Shown: piece after piece, positions 57,401 to 64,000 of the stretch | Layout: every line of letters begins with the position of its first letter | How positions within the stretch are numbered: position 1 is the stretch's first letter | Source: QKMZ01 sp012965515 | GTDB lineage: Bacteria; Cyanobacteriota; Vampirovibrionia; Obscuribacterales; Obscuribacteraceae | Assembly: GCA_937879965.1 (NCBI GenBank) | Contig: CALFMP010000037.1 | Span: 372,001 to 436,000, forward strand | Direction of reading: 5' to 3' | DNA length: 64,000 bases | Made by a program: the position numbers and the translations under genes | Notes under the pieces: model-generated | Databases searched by the model: none | The model's input: only the letters and a program-made list of their open reading frames with translations | What the model was told of the DNA's origin: nothing

Positions 57401-57776
57401 GTAGCTTCTGTCCATCGAAGTCTACGAACTGAACGACATCGTCGCGCTTTAACTGAGATCTGTCATATGGATTGACAAGTCCGGGAGCACGAAAGGTTTC
57501 GGAGCGGACACCATCCAGTCCGCCAGGTACATTTCTGTGGGAACCATTCGGAGCGTCAAAAGCTCCAGGACTAGCCAAATCGGAAGGTCCAGCCGGTCCT
57601 TCTAACGCGCCAGGAGTGACAGGAGCGGAAGGCCCGAAGCGATTGTCTCTGTTCTCCGCAGCCGGAGGCGCCGGGGTGTAGACCTCTACTGATGGCAACT
57701 GGAACGGCACCGCAGGTGGTGTATATGGTTCGGAAGCGTACGGCTTTTGGGTGATTTCGGAATTTTGAGGTGCCAT
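54408..57776 (-). CDS. large DGS/YD-like repeat protein with C-terminal papain-like protease
   Basis: The 1122-residue protein has an N-terminal Pro/Ala/Gly-rich segment (1-100) and a long middle region (about 100-720) of repeats with DGS, DG..Y and YDGSR-type cores resembling YD/RHS repeats. Its C-terminal part has a helical section (about 770-860) and then a papain-like domain: NQQGWGSCW (Gln and Cys at about 875), GGPGHVATL (His, about 1025) and an Asp/Asn site near RGDQYDG (about 1045). No signal peptide is seen. The end is Arg-rich. The ribosome-binding site AAGGAAGG precedes the ATG. The role could be a secreted effector or structural adhesin. Confidence 0.85.
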   Translation of the reverse strand: MAPQNSEITQKPYASEPYTPPAVPFQLPSVEVYTPAPPAAENRDNRFGPSAPVTPGALEGPAGPSDLASPGAFDAPNGSHRNVPGGLDGVRSETFRAPGLVNPYDRSQLKRDDVVQFVDFDGQKLPEVRVVGKNGEYLGRDKEHGDRISEINFAGNKKSALIGYAGDNAAAPNRIDITEKTSEGMVSRTSYRLEESGKWGLYINDRRLTQLPGEVTLAQDGTISHETGDGYWHTERLDGSVVTEKQLAGGARVAVGSDGSVSQVSRPDGSRVEVQKIAGQPVSVTETDANGQSVNWTNSDGSWTSQQRPGEVRKDIKLYNNGLLSFQSGDTRTYVLGNGNELKESTSAQNIKFDEQGRLKAITYSNGDTRNVVFEEGTDRVKSMTYMTKATGQTSEYTRVGSEEKFDYRGTDAKGKVKTGKWNGSIDCAPDGTFTIKDGEGNGRKLDGFVIKTPTDGKTYLEKKNADGSTLICNKNKEIQALLRPDNSKVEVQREGSQITKVSETRPDGSKINFAYDSSTKTWSCDNSLIPNSKSQPVDADGNLKFKTADGSMHSVGTNGRERIVTKDGATLENNAKGELERITQRSGEYRVVNREGDKVVGFTDYDKAGALKRELKGVSNLHVDNNGDFKYVDANGSAVVERSNFSRVENDASGRIAKVTRPDGSHRDFTYDATTGELSKISDVTKTEKGDRTDDWTRKRNAAPPQGDGKFTDTFERLRPQDGRTVESRTNVQLDPSGDYSYKDQKGRERESGVSERFRRSGEGFTSATIEEAHYNFLDEMRMNVKDESKLERLELMMNGFEKRLSDSVELRVAAGQSEEAAQEKMEQKVAATYDHLTRMVQADDSAIDSKETRVMLAETFMYHAWEPETVNQQGWGSCWLQSGYIPCGLGKHTDDMAKVLADVSLTGKYTDRKGNNYDFKRDQLGIHSRADGAGWSIQNATQDNSQPSPVAHRLDRTLSVMDRGAGYGGAGNSQRIRTGGGGQREIMRRVTGDELLYTNYPHSRKERLAMLEAGGAQRSGGPGHVATLAMRKIGENWAIVRGDQYDGRDRVVSVIRDLKQWLNTGESARIERSFAPEWNKEFKIADNVKPSDFRPGPNRFNDDDNDRPVRPFRRFFRRRG

Positions 57777-58525
57777 AAACTAACCTTCCTTGGTGGGGCA
57801 GGGTGAACGAAGGCTACCGTCAGCGATGGCAATGCCATCACCGGCAGTATCATTTAGTTGTAAAAGTCATTATGCCGACGCCTTGCTTCCGCTCCAGAAG
57901 TTTCACGAAAGAGCCGGCCGAGCTTGGATGGATGGACGGCAGGCTCTTCCTGACCTTTTGGACAGGCTGCAATGAAAAAGCAAAGCTAGCGGATTGAACC
58001 GTTATGCCTTGCCCTATTTTTTAGAATGGCGCGATTTCTCAAAACACTAATGCTACATGCGTTAGGCAGTGACATAGTGCGTCGGCGAAGCTCTTGCTTC
58101 GCCTGTTTGAACAGATTGACGGTGGCAGTCTTTTCTATCTTCTTCGCGCTGGGCGCGCAACCTGCAAGTGTGTATAGCCGCGCAAGGCTTAAGGGAAAGA
58201 TTCCAGACGAAACGAATTCACCTGGTAGGGTCTTGCAAGGTCGGGCGGGAGAAGCAACAAGTTTCGGTGGTCGATTGTTGGAAGTTGAGCGAATACATTA
58301 ATGTGTATTTCGGTCTTCCGACTTGCTGCTACTTCGATAGTAAGAAAAAAACGATGCTGGTGCATCTTTTGAAGAGTGGCGGGCGATATTTCTACCGCCC
58401 AGACTCTTCCCGATCCCACGGTTTCTCACGACCGATGAAACCAGATTAAGGAATGTTTGTGACCTTTTGGTATCTCGTTTGTGACCTTTTAGTGACCTCT
58501 CCCTTTTTCCAGGGACCGTCTCTAT
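57777..58525. other. intergenic, hairpins, no supported gene
   Basis: About 750 bases. Hairpins at 58071-58102 (GCGAAGC..GCTTCGC) and about 58374-58410 (AAGAGT..GGGCG..CGCCC..ACTCTT), the latter downstream of the histidine kinase end, could be terminators. The frames here (such as 58026-58301) lack convincing composition. Confidence 0.4.
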
Positions 58526-60019
58526 CTAATTGGAAGGTAATCGCAGCCAGAAAACGCTGCCGCCGCCGGAATTATCTCTTACACCTAAAGAGCCACCATG
58601 CAGCTCGACAATCGATTTGCAGATAGCCAATCCCAAGCCAGACCCACCACTTTCGGTGGCATCAGTTTTCTTCACTTGTTCAAACCTTTCAAAAATCTTC
58701 GAGCGGAGTTCTTCAGGAACTCCTCTTCCACGATCTGAAACCGTGATTTCGATTACACTTCTCGCCGCTTCACCTGCGGAACTGGCGCCTGCTTCGAGCG
58801 CTTCGGCCTCAATTTCAATCTCTCCTCCATCTGGAGAAAATTTGATGGCGTTGGAAAGAAGATTGACGATGACCTGTACCAATCTGTCCTCGTCACCCAA
58901 AACATTTACAGGATCGATTGTGCGACTAATGTTGATGCCTTTCTCTTCCGCAAGTGACACGATAGAGTTCACAGCGCGCTCCACAAGCCGCTTTACAGGA
59001 ACACTCGACACTTCCAAAACGCTCTTTCCTTCGGCAATCCTTTCAAGATCAAGCAAGTCCGTAATTAGTTTGATCAACCGCTCAACATCAGCCTCCGCGA
59101 TCTTCACTTTGTTTAATGCTTTTTCAGGCAATGGTCCCATTGCACCGGCTGAAAGCAAAGTAAGAATGCCGCGAACGGAACTTAGTGGAGATCTCAGATC
59201 ATGTGAAACTGTTTGCAAAAGTTGCTGCTTGTGTTGTTCTGCTTGATTGAGATCATCGACCATTTTGTGAAAGGTACGATCGAGTTGAGCAATCTCATCC
59301 ACACCATCAACAGGCTCATTCAGTGGTTCTCCTTTAGCAACTCTTTGACTGTTTTCAGTCATAATTTCTAAACGCTTGGTGATACCTTTACTGAAAAACA
59401 TCGCCAACATAACAGCCAGTACGACGTTCAAACCAACACCCACAACAAGTGCCTTCTGCACCATTTCCCTGTGCTGAGACTGCATCACAGGGCTTTGCGC
59501 AAGGACTCGTTCTTCCTCTTCGATGATATCGCGGGTAGCACCACCTAACTGACCAACGAGACTGCGCACGCGACCATATGTCGCGCCAGTTCCAATGATT
59601 GAATCAAGCGTAGCGGCTTCGGGCTTTCGGTTTTTCAAGTCGTCGAACAGCTTCAGTCCTCGCTCTGCGACAGCATGCGTGTACTTCAATTTGCGCGTTT
59701 GTTCGTAGTTGTTTCCAATCAAACTATCAAGCTGTTCCAAATCTTGCTTCACCCATCTCTGGGTTAGAGGAAATCTTTCGTCAGAATAGACGTCATTGGT
59801 CAGACTGAAAGACGCGGCTGCCGTGGCGCAGTCAAGCATATCTCGCTGCAGTTTGAAAACCGTGCGCACTACGTCTTTTGCATGCGCTTCTCTGCGCATT
59901 TCCGCTTCCAGTTGCGCATTCAGTGATGTCAAAACGCTGACAAAAATAATTTCGAACACCAGTGGTATCGACACGAGCAGAAATCCCCGTTGGGAGATTT
60001 TCAAATTGAGTTGCGCCAT
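58526..60019 (-). CDS. sensor histidine kinase
   Basis: The product is about 497 residues. It has two transmembrane helices (about 8-28 and 185-207) flanking a periplasmic sensor region, a HAMP domain, HisKA with VSHDLRSPLSS (His about 275) and HATPase with NLLSNAIKFSP and GSGLGLAICK. It autophosphorylates and passes phosphate to the divergent response regulator. ATG 60019 was preferred over 60046. The sensor domain has no recognised ligand site. Confidence 0.92.
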   Translation of the reverse strand: MAQLNLKISQRGFLLVSIPLVFEIIFVSVLTSLNAQLEAEMRREAHAKDVVRTVFKLQRDMLDCATAAASFSLTNDVYSDERFPLTQRWVKQDLEQLDSLIGNNYEQTRKLKYTHAVAERGLKLFDDLKNRKPEAATLDSIIGTGATYGRVRSLVGQLGGATRDIIEEEERVLAQSPVMQSQHREMVQKALVVGVGLNVVLAVMLAMFFSKGITKRLEIMTENSQRVAKGEPLNEPVDGVDEIAQLDRTFHKMVDDLNQAEQHKQQLLQTVSHDLRSPLSSVRGILTLLSAGAMGPLPEKALNKVKIAEADVERLIKLITDLLDLERIAEGKSVLEVSSVPVKRLVERAVNSIVSLAEEKGINISRTIDPVNVLGDEDRLVQVIVNLLSNAIKFSPDGGEIEIEAEALEAGASSAGEAARSVIEITVSDRGRGVPEELRSKIFERFEQVKKTDATESGGSGLGLAICKSIVELHGGSLGVRDNSGGGSVFWLRLPSN

Positions 60020-60047
60020 GCACAAAGTCCCACAGTGTCGACTCAAT

Positions 60048-60053
60048 TATAAT
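60048..60053 (+). promoter_or_regulatory. -10 box directly before the response regulator start
   Basis: A perfect TATAAT at 60048-60053 lies six bases before the ATG of the response regulator at 60060. If used, transcription would start at or next to the ATG, giving a leaderless mRNA. No good -35 box is seen. Confidence 0.55.
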
Positions 60054-60059
60054 TGCACC

Positions 60060-60734
60060 ATGGCCAAGATATTGATAGTTGAAGATGATGCGTCCCTTGT
60101 CACAACGGTGAGGGATTGGCTGTCTTTCGAGCACCATATCGTCGAAGTTGCAGAAACCGGGGAAGATGCGCTCAGCTTGCTGAAAACAAGTAACTATGAC
60201 TTGATCATTCTAGACATTTCCTTGCCCGGAATCAGTGGCGTTGAGGTTCTAGTGCAGTATCGAGGCATGGGAGGCCCGACGCCAGTCTTGATCCTTACAG
60301 GGCGCAATGCGCTGAAAGACAAGGAAGATGGACTGGACAGCGGCGCGGACGACTACTTGACGAAGCCATTCCACTTGCGAGAACTTTCTGCTCGCATGCG
60401 CGCGATGCTGCGACGCCCGCGAACGACCCTCGACAACACTCTTAGATTTCGGGATTTACAAATGGATCCCGGCTCCTTTCGCATATACAAAGGAGAAGAA
60501 GAATTGCACTTAGCACGCATGGAATTTGCGCTGCTAGAGTTTCTCATTAGGCACAAAGGACAAGTGTTTTCGGCAGAAGCCTTGTTGGACAGAGTCTGGC
60601 AGTCCGATTCAGAACGTTCACCTGAAAGCTTGCGCACGTTGATCAAAAAACTGCGGCGCAAGATTGACGATGCCGGCGCAGAGTCGATGATTGAAAACGT
60701 ACACGGCGTAGGCTACCGCATGTGCGAAGAATAG
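60060..60734 (+). CDS. OmpR-family response regulator
   Basis: The 224-residue protein starts MAKILIVEDD with an N-terminal receiver (Asp acceptor in LIILDISLPG, about 51; Lys in LTKPFHL) and a C-terminal winged helix (Trans_reg_C) with FSAEALLDRVW and TLIKKLRRKIDD. It is divergent from its kinase across about 40 bases. A frame extended to 59796 is antisense to the kinase and rejected. Confidence 0.93.
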   Translation: MAKILIVEDDASLVTTVRDWLSFEHHIVEVAETGEDALSLLKTSNYDLIILDISLPGISGVEVLVQYRGMGGPTPVLILTGRNALKDKEDGLDSGADDYLTKPFHLRELSARMRAMLRRPRTTLDNTLRFRDLQMDPGSFRIYKGEEELHLARMEFALLEFLIRHKGQVFSAEALLDRVWQSDSERSPESLRTLIKKLRRKIDDAGAESMIENVHGVGYRMCEE

Positions 60735-60871
60735 GTCCACACAGAATCGACGGGCGGCAAGAAGGCGCCCCCTACTTTGGAATCACTGGGCGGGTTGAAA
60801 GAACGCCGCCCGCGAGCGAGGTATTGAAGGTCTTTACGAAGATCAGAAATTTCGTGCTCTGAAAAATAGGC

Positions 60872-60906
60872 AAGAAAAAAGCGGGCTGTGTGAACACTCC
60901 CGCTTT
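60872..60906 (-). terminator. Rho-independent terminator
   Basis: On the minus strand AAAGCGGG and CCCGCTTT arms with a GTGT..ACAC inner stem are followed by TTTTTTCTT. It is the strongest intrinsic terminator pattern in the window. It could also stop plus-strand transcription of the response regulator. Confidence 0.8.
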
Positions 60907-61045
60907 GATTCTTTGAATTGTCCGCAGGATCGGTGCTGCCCCGATAGGCTCTATCCCTAGTGCCCCACTAACTGGTGATTCTGCGATGTCGTTGATACAG
61001 TTGTACCCGAGAATCCGGAAAACACTGCCTACCTTTAGTTTTCGT
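60875..61045 (-). ncRNA. candidate structured small RNA, about 170 nt
   Basis: On the minus strand a GC-containing region without a reading frame ends in an excellent terminator (see terminator entry). The 5' segment (TTTTCCGGATTCTCGG) can pair imperfectly with the 3' segment (CCGATCCTGCGGACAA), as in closed long-hairpin RNAs such as 6S. A GATAG..CTATC hairpin lies in the middle. The upstream end and promoter are uncertain. No consensus match was established. Confidence 0.45.
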
Positions 61046-61369
61046 TCAAGATTGACGTAACGAAATATTGAAGGTTCCCTCTTTACGCCACTCTTACATA
61101 CGCAGTGATTATCAGGCAGCTCGAAAGTGCCGATAACTAGCCGGAAGACGCCAAGAATTTCCGATTGTTCCCAACTGAAAACCTAAAACGTCCCACTGCA
61201 AGGGGCTTTCCTCGAATTACCGCCAGCAGACAGCATCCGCGAACCAATCCGCTTGACATTCATGCTGAAGTCACGCTTTACAAGCGATAATTTCGGACGA
61301 CCCCTCTCTCAGAACCGCCTGACTTCCCTCGGAAGTCTTGCAAAATTTATTTACCAGGTTGCTAAAAAC

Positions 61370-62062
61370 ATGCCGGAAAACACCGCGCCGTCCGATAACG
61401 TCGAGTCCATTGCACAGCCAACTGACAATGTTGTCTCCGCTCCGGAAATTACTGAGGCACGAACGGAAACCAATAGTTTTGTCCCTCCAGATAGCCGCAC
61501 TGACACAAGCGCCGGAGTGATTCCAGCCGACTTTCAAATCATCGATGACAGCGGAGCCGTCCTGGCGGGAGGTCCTAACGACGCCAATATTGTGCCTGTC
61601 GGACTGAGCGACAAGTTGGGCGATGAACCGGAAAGAGAAGGCTCAATCACCGGTTCGGCACCACTCGACCAATTAGTTCGCAATGTAGAAGCTTTCGGAT
61701 TCGCGCCGGGTGGCGACATGCTCGGTGCAAGAGAAGGGAAGGAAGCGCTTGAAGGACTGGCCCGACTGACTTTCTCCAATAAGGGCGAAGAAGGTTTGAA
61801 GCAGATGACCGATTTTTTGAACAATCGTGCCCTGGATAGATTTGGCGATGAAGCTTTCAATGCAACCGATCCGAAAGTGGACGCGAAAATGCAAGGCGAC
61901 GCGGTGACAATGCAGGTTACGAACCGGACAGGAAACAGTATGGATGTGCAATTCAACTTCCTTGCGCCGAATTCGAACGAAATTCGCTCGCACAGGTTCA
62001 AACTAGACACGACCCCAGGGCTTGCGCCACGCCCGGTATTCGACCGCACAACCCCCGTATAG
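61370..62062 (+). CDS. hypothetical protein
   Basis: The 230-residue protein has a Thr/Glu/Pro-rich N-terminus and a mixed C-terminal part (FEAFGFAPGG-like helical segment; later VTMQVTNRTGNSMDVQFNF, a beta motif). No signal peptide or recognised domain. A longer frame from TTG 61253 exists. A metalloprotease gene follows, but co-transcription is not clear. Confidence 0.65.
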   Translation: MPENTAPSDNVESIAQPTDNVVSAPEITEARTETNSFVPPDSRTDTSAGVIPADFQIIDDSGAVLAGGPNDANIVPVGLSDKLGDEPEREGSITGSAPLDQLVRNVEAFGFAPGGDMLGAREGKEALEGLARLTFSNKGEEGLKQMTDFLNNRALDRFGDEAFNATDPKVDAKMQGDAVTMQVTNRTGNSMDVQFNFLAPNSNEIRSHRFKLDTTPGLAPRPVFDRTTPV

Positions 62063-62139
62063 CCCCCGAAAGATGAAGGTGCAGATGTTTAGGGTATTAT
62101 CTCTTTAGAATTAACACCCGTTAAGCTTTAAGCCTTAAT

Positions 62140-63012
62140 ATGCAGATGAAATCAGCCTTCGTTCTTCTACCGGCAATAATCGCAGCACTCCTTGTTGCGA
62201 CATGGGTTCCGCAAGCATCTCAGGCGCAATTTCGGAGCAGTTACGGTGGCAGACAACTTCCGCCTGCGCGCCCGGGCGGCGGCGGGGGAAGACAGGCGGC
62301 TGCAGCCGGCCCCGCAGGTGTTTACCCGCAAGCTTTGTTCAACGGCAAAGTGGTGCGCTGGGTCGCCGACCAGATGCCGCTCAAAGTATTTGTTTCACGC
62401 GGTTCGAGCATCGACGGATTTATGGACCCGGAATTAGGTGTGCCACGCACGAATGTCGACGGGAAACAGCGCTGGCCGCAACTGGTTGCAGAGATTATCG
62501 AGAACGGACAGATAAACAATCTGCCAGTGTCGGAAGGCTTCGTAGAGCCGCATTACGAGGCTGCATTGCAGGGCATCAATTTGTGGAAGGGTTTCGAGCG
62601 GGAAGGGCTGTTTCAGTACGTTCTGACAAACGATCCTTCGGAAGCGGACATTTACGTCTTCTGGACCCATCACTTCGTTAACAAGCTTGGTCTGGGACTT
62701 TTCGCGAATGACATACGCGGATACACATCGAAGGAAATTTTCGACTATAAGCTCGTTTTGCAAGGAAAACAGCCGCTTTTCCAGCCTGTTGTTATTCTGC
62801 TTCGCACAACTAATCAGCAAGGCAATCCAATGAGCAACGAAAAAATGCGCGCTTCCGCCGGGCACGAATTTGGGCATGCTCTGGGAATCGACCAGCATTC
62901 AACCAATCCGTACGATCTGATGAGCGTCTATTACGGGCGCGGCGTGGTGTCGAACAACGATGCCGCCACGATTCGATACATCTACAAGCATCAGCCCGAC
63001 TACATTCCATGA
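62140..63012 (+). CDS. exported matrixin-like metalloprotease
   Basis: The 290-residue protein has a signal peptide (1-30), a Gly/Arg/Pro-rich segment and a C-terminal metzincin domain with HEFGHALGIDQH (about 241-252; three zinc-binding His and Glu) and a Met-turn DLMSVYYG. It belongs to the matrixin-type family M10A. It would cleave proteins in the periplasm or outside the cell. Length is short; a propeptide region is not evident. Confidence 0.87.
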   Translation: MQMKSAFVLLPAIIAALLVATWVPQASQAQFRSSYGGRQLPPARPGGGGGRQAAAAGPAGVYPQALFNGKVVRWVADQMPLKVFVSRGSSIDGFMDPELGVPRTNVDGKQRWPQLVAEIIENGQINNLPVSEGFVEPHYEAALQGINLWKGFEREGLFQYVLTNDPSEADIYVFWTHHFVNKLGLGLFANDIRGYTSKEIFDYKLVLQGKQPLFQPVVILLRTTNQQGNPMSNEKMRASAGHEFGHALGIDQHSTNPYDLMSVYYGRGVVSNNDAATIRYIYKHQPDYIP

Positions 63013-63023
63013 GTTGATGACGA

Positions 63024-63683
63024 ATGAATCGCCCGCCAAGACGACGACCAGCAGATGACATTTCCGGCAATCCGGGAGGAGCAGGGCGTCGCGGCGGGCG
63101 CGGGCAACCAGAGCAAGAGCCTTTTGAACAAGAACCATTTCCTGGGCTAAAGGGCGGCGGGCGCCGTCAGCAGCAAGAGCGACCGGGCAAATACGCGCAT
63201 CTGATACGCCCTTCGCGACGCTTGAATGTGATTATTCTCTGCTGTTTGATCGGATTTACGATCATCTGGATTTTCTGGACCATAACTGATGTGACTGGCG
63301 AATACGCCACCAGTGGGCGCGATCGCGAAGTCGTGCGATTGTCGCTTTATCGCCTTGCCACCAACGTGAAGTGCCGACTAAATTGGGGAACTGGTGCCAC
63401 CATGGAAGCCACCATCAATAAAGTCGACACAAATCAGCCGCTGCACATTGTTTTCCAAACACCTGAAAAGTGGGTAAACAAAGGGCGTCCAATGCGTACC
63501 GTGATTTTCGATGGTAAGTTTTCCGAAAACGGAATGAACCCGCTTGGTGGATCGTTTCAGGAAAACGAGATCAAAGCCAGGCTTGTCGAAAACAACGAAT
63601 ACGTTGATGTTCGATTGCTCAGAAACAGTGTTACGTCTTTGTGGCGACAAGTACAAGCGCACTGGCCATGGGCTGAGATTTAG
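63024..63683 (+). CDS. single-pass membrane protein
   Basis: The 219-residue protein has an Arg/Gly/Pro-rich cytoplasmic-like N-terminus (1-65), one hydrophobic helix (about 68-90) and a soluble domain with no recognised motif. It lies 11 bases behind the metalloprotease and is probably co-transcribed. Function is unknown. Confidence 0.72.
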   Translation: MNRPPRRRPADDISGNPGGAGRRGGRGQPEQEPFEQEPFPGLKGGGRRQQQERPGKYAHLIRPSRRLNVIILCCLIGFTIIWIFWTITDVTGEYATSGRDREVVRLSLYRLATNVKCRLNWGTGATMEATINKVDTNQPLHIVFQTPEKWVNKGRPMRTVIFDGKFSENGMNPLGGSFQENEIKARLVENNEYVDVRLLRNSVTSLWRQVQAHWPWAEI

Positions 63684-64000
63684 TCAAACGCTGCGGGGCA
63701 TCTGGTGATGCACTTCAATAATCGTAGCTGCTGGCGGGCAGAAGAAGCGAATATTCGAGCGCGGATCCGCGCCTAATCCTCTTGAGATATGGAATGCGGT
63801 ATCGCCTTTGCGAATAAGGCCGGAAGCCTCATGTCTACCGAGTTCCGAGTCGGTGATCAGAGGTCCGACACCAGGAATTCGCACTTGCCCGCCGTGAGTA
63901 TGTCCGCCCAATGCCAGATGCATACGTGCATTCGTGATGTAATGAAGTCGCTTTGGCATGTGAAACAGGCACAGCTTCAAGTGATGTTCAGGTGCTTGTG
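63684..64000 (-). CDS. metallophosphoesterase (YkuE-like), C-terminal part
   Basis: The partial gene (start beyond the window) encodes the C-terminal end of a calcineurin-type phosphoesterase. The motif GHTHGGQVRIP contains the last metal-binding His residues. The frame stays open to the window edge. The N-terminal metal motifs are outside. The family hydrolyses phosphodiesters or lipid-linked phosphates. It overlaps no other gene. Confidence 0.85.
   Translation of the reverse strand, partial: QAPEHHLKLCLFHMPKRLHYITNARMHLALGGHTHGGQVRIPGVGPLITDSELGRHEASGLIRKGDTAFHISRGLGADPRSNIRFFCPPAATIIEVHHQMPRSV

Larger units (their letters stand above)
60735..61369. other. intergenic region containing the candidate RNA
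   Basis: About 635 bases between the response regulator and the gene at 61370. Besides the terminator and RNA candidate, a degenerate palindrome copy lies at 60749-60776. No other feature is supported. Confidence 0.4.

Noticed and set aside
58026..58301. 91-residue plus-strand frame with a hydrophobic stretch
   Set aside because: Includes a hairpin region and lacks a ribosome-binding site; not convincing.
59796..60059. Upstream extension of the response regulator
   Set aside because: Antisense to the histidine kinase; MAKILIVEDD at 60060 is the normal start of the family.
1..64000. HIP1-type GCGATCGC octamers and CCATATATGGTGG-like motifs
   Set aside because: GCGATCGC occurs only occasionally, not as a dense repeat. 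The CATATA(C/T)GGTG-type strings fall mostly inside genes or at unrelated sites.
1..64000. CRISPR array, prophage or transposon
   Set aside because: No direct-repeat array with spacers, no integrase, transposase or terminal inverted repeats were seen.

Overview
The window (about 50% GC by eye) comes from a Gram-negative-type bacterial chromosome. A TolC-like outer-membrane channel, a TonB-like stub, lipoproteins, GlmU and a periplasmic-type amidase argue for two membranes. The gene mix fits the non-photosynthetic, deep-branching relatives of cyanobacteria (Vampirovibrionia/Melainabacteria, Obscuribacterales-like): Tad-type pseudopilins, Ser/Thr kinases fused to repeat regions, many TPR and WG-repeat proteins, multi-GAF GGDEF proteins, and several TTG/GTG starts. 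This placement is inferred from gene content, not from a marker phylogeny. No phage, transposase, CRISPR array or rRNA was found. One tRNA (Ala-GGC) is present.

Layout. 0-4.5 kb: a leftward block recJ > apt > WG-repeat protein. 4.7-8.6 kb: a TonB-like stub divergent from an exported protein, then a DUF4127 protein and a secreted trypsin-fold protease. 8.7-12.4 kb: a leftward set of a TPR protein, a protein with GspE-N-like repeats and an unknown protein. 12.4-18.7 kb: a small partner protein and an HTTM membrane protein facing a leftward TadG(VWA)/TadE pair, then a TPR protein and a second TadE-like protein. 18.9-23.9 kb: a lipoprotein, a membrane Ser/Thr kinase, a small zinc-ribbon-like protein and a half-size EamA transporter. 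24.0-24.2 kb: a free-standing small RNA gene with its own promoter and terminator. 24.4-28.2 kb: a 1283-residue GAF-GGDEF protein with a decayed HD-GYP domain. 28.5-30.7 kb: a methyltransferase, a TPR protein and a small cationic secreted peptide. 30.9-34.9 kb: a PucR-type regulator with potA and potD but no permease genes.

35-38 kb holds an HU protein with a basic tail, several small genes and a HAD phosphatase. 38.2-43.7 kb: a pseudokinase-like protein, a TolC-type channel, an isochorismatase-fold hydrolase and a radical SAM/SPASM protein. 43.7-47.9 kb: tRNA-Ala, a DUF547 protein, an N-acetylmuramoyl-L-alanine amidase and coaX. 48.6-54.1 kb: small unknowns, glmU and an NTF2-fold protein. 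54.4-57.8 kb: a 1122-residue DGS/YD-like repeat protein ending in a papain-like protease domain. 58.5-60.7 kb: a divergent histidine kinase/response regulator pair whose regulator mRNA may be leaderless. 60.9-61.0 kb: a second candidate structured RNA. 61.4-64 kb: an unknown protein, a matrixin-like metalloprotease, a membrane-anchored protein and the C-terminal end of a metallophosphoesterase cut by the window edge.

Most of the window is housekeeping, envelope and signalling genes separated by short gaps, several of which carry a dispersed GC-rich palindrome. The most interesting items are the two unassigned structured RNAs, the decayed HD-GYP and kinase domains, the protease-tipped repeat protein, the antisense poly-Pro/poly-Gly overlap, and the PucR-potA-potD operon without permeases.
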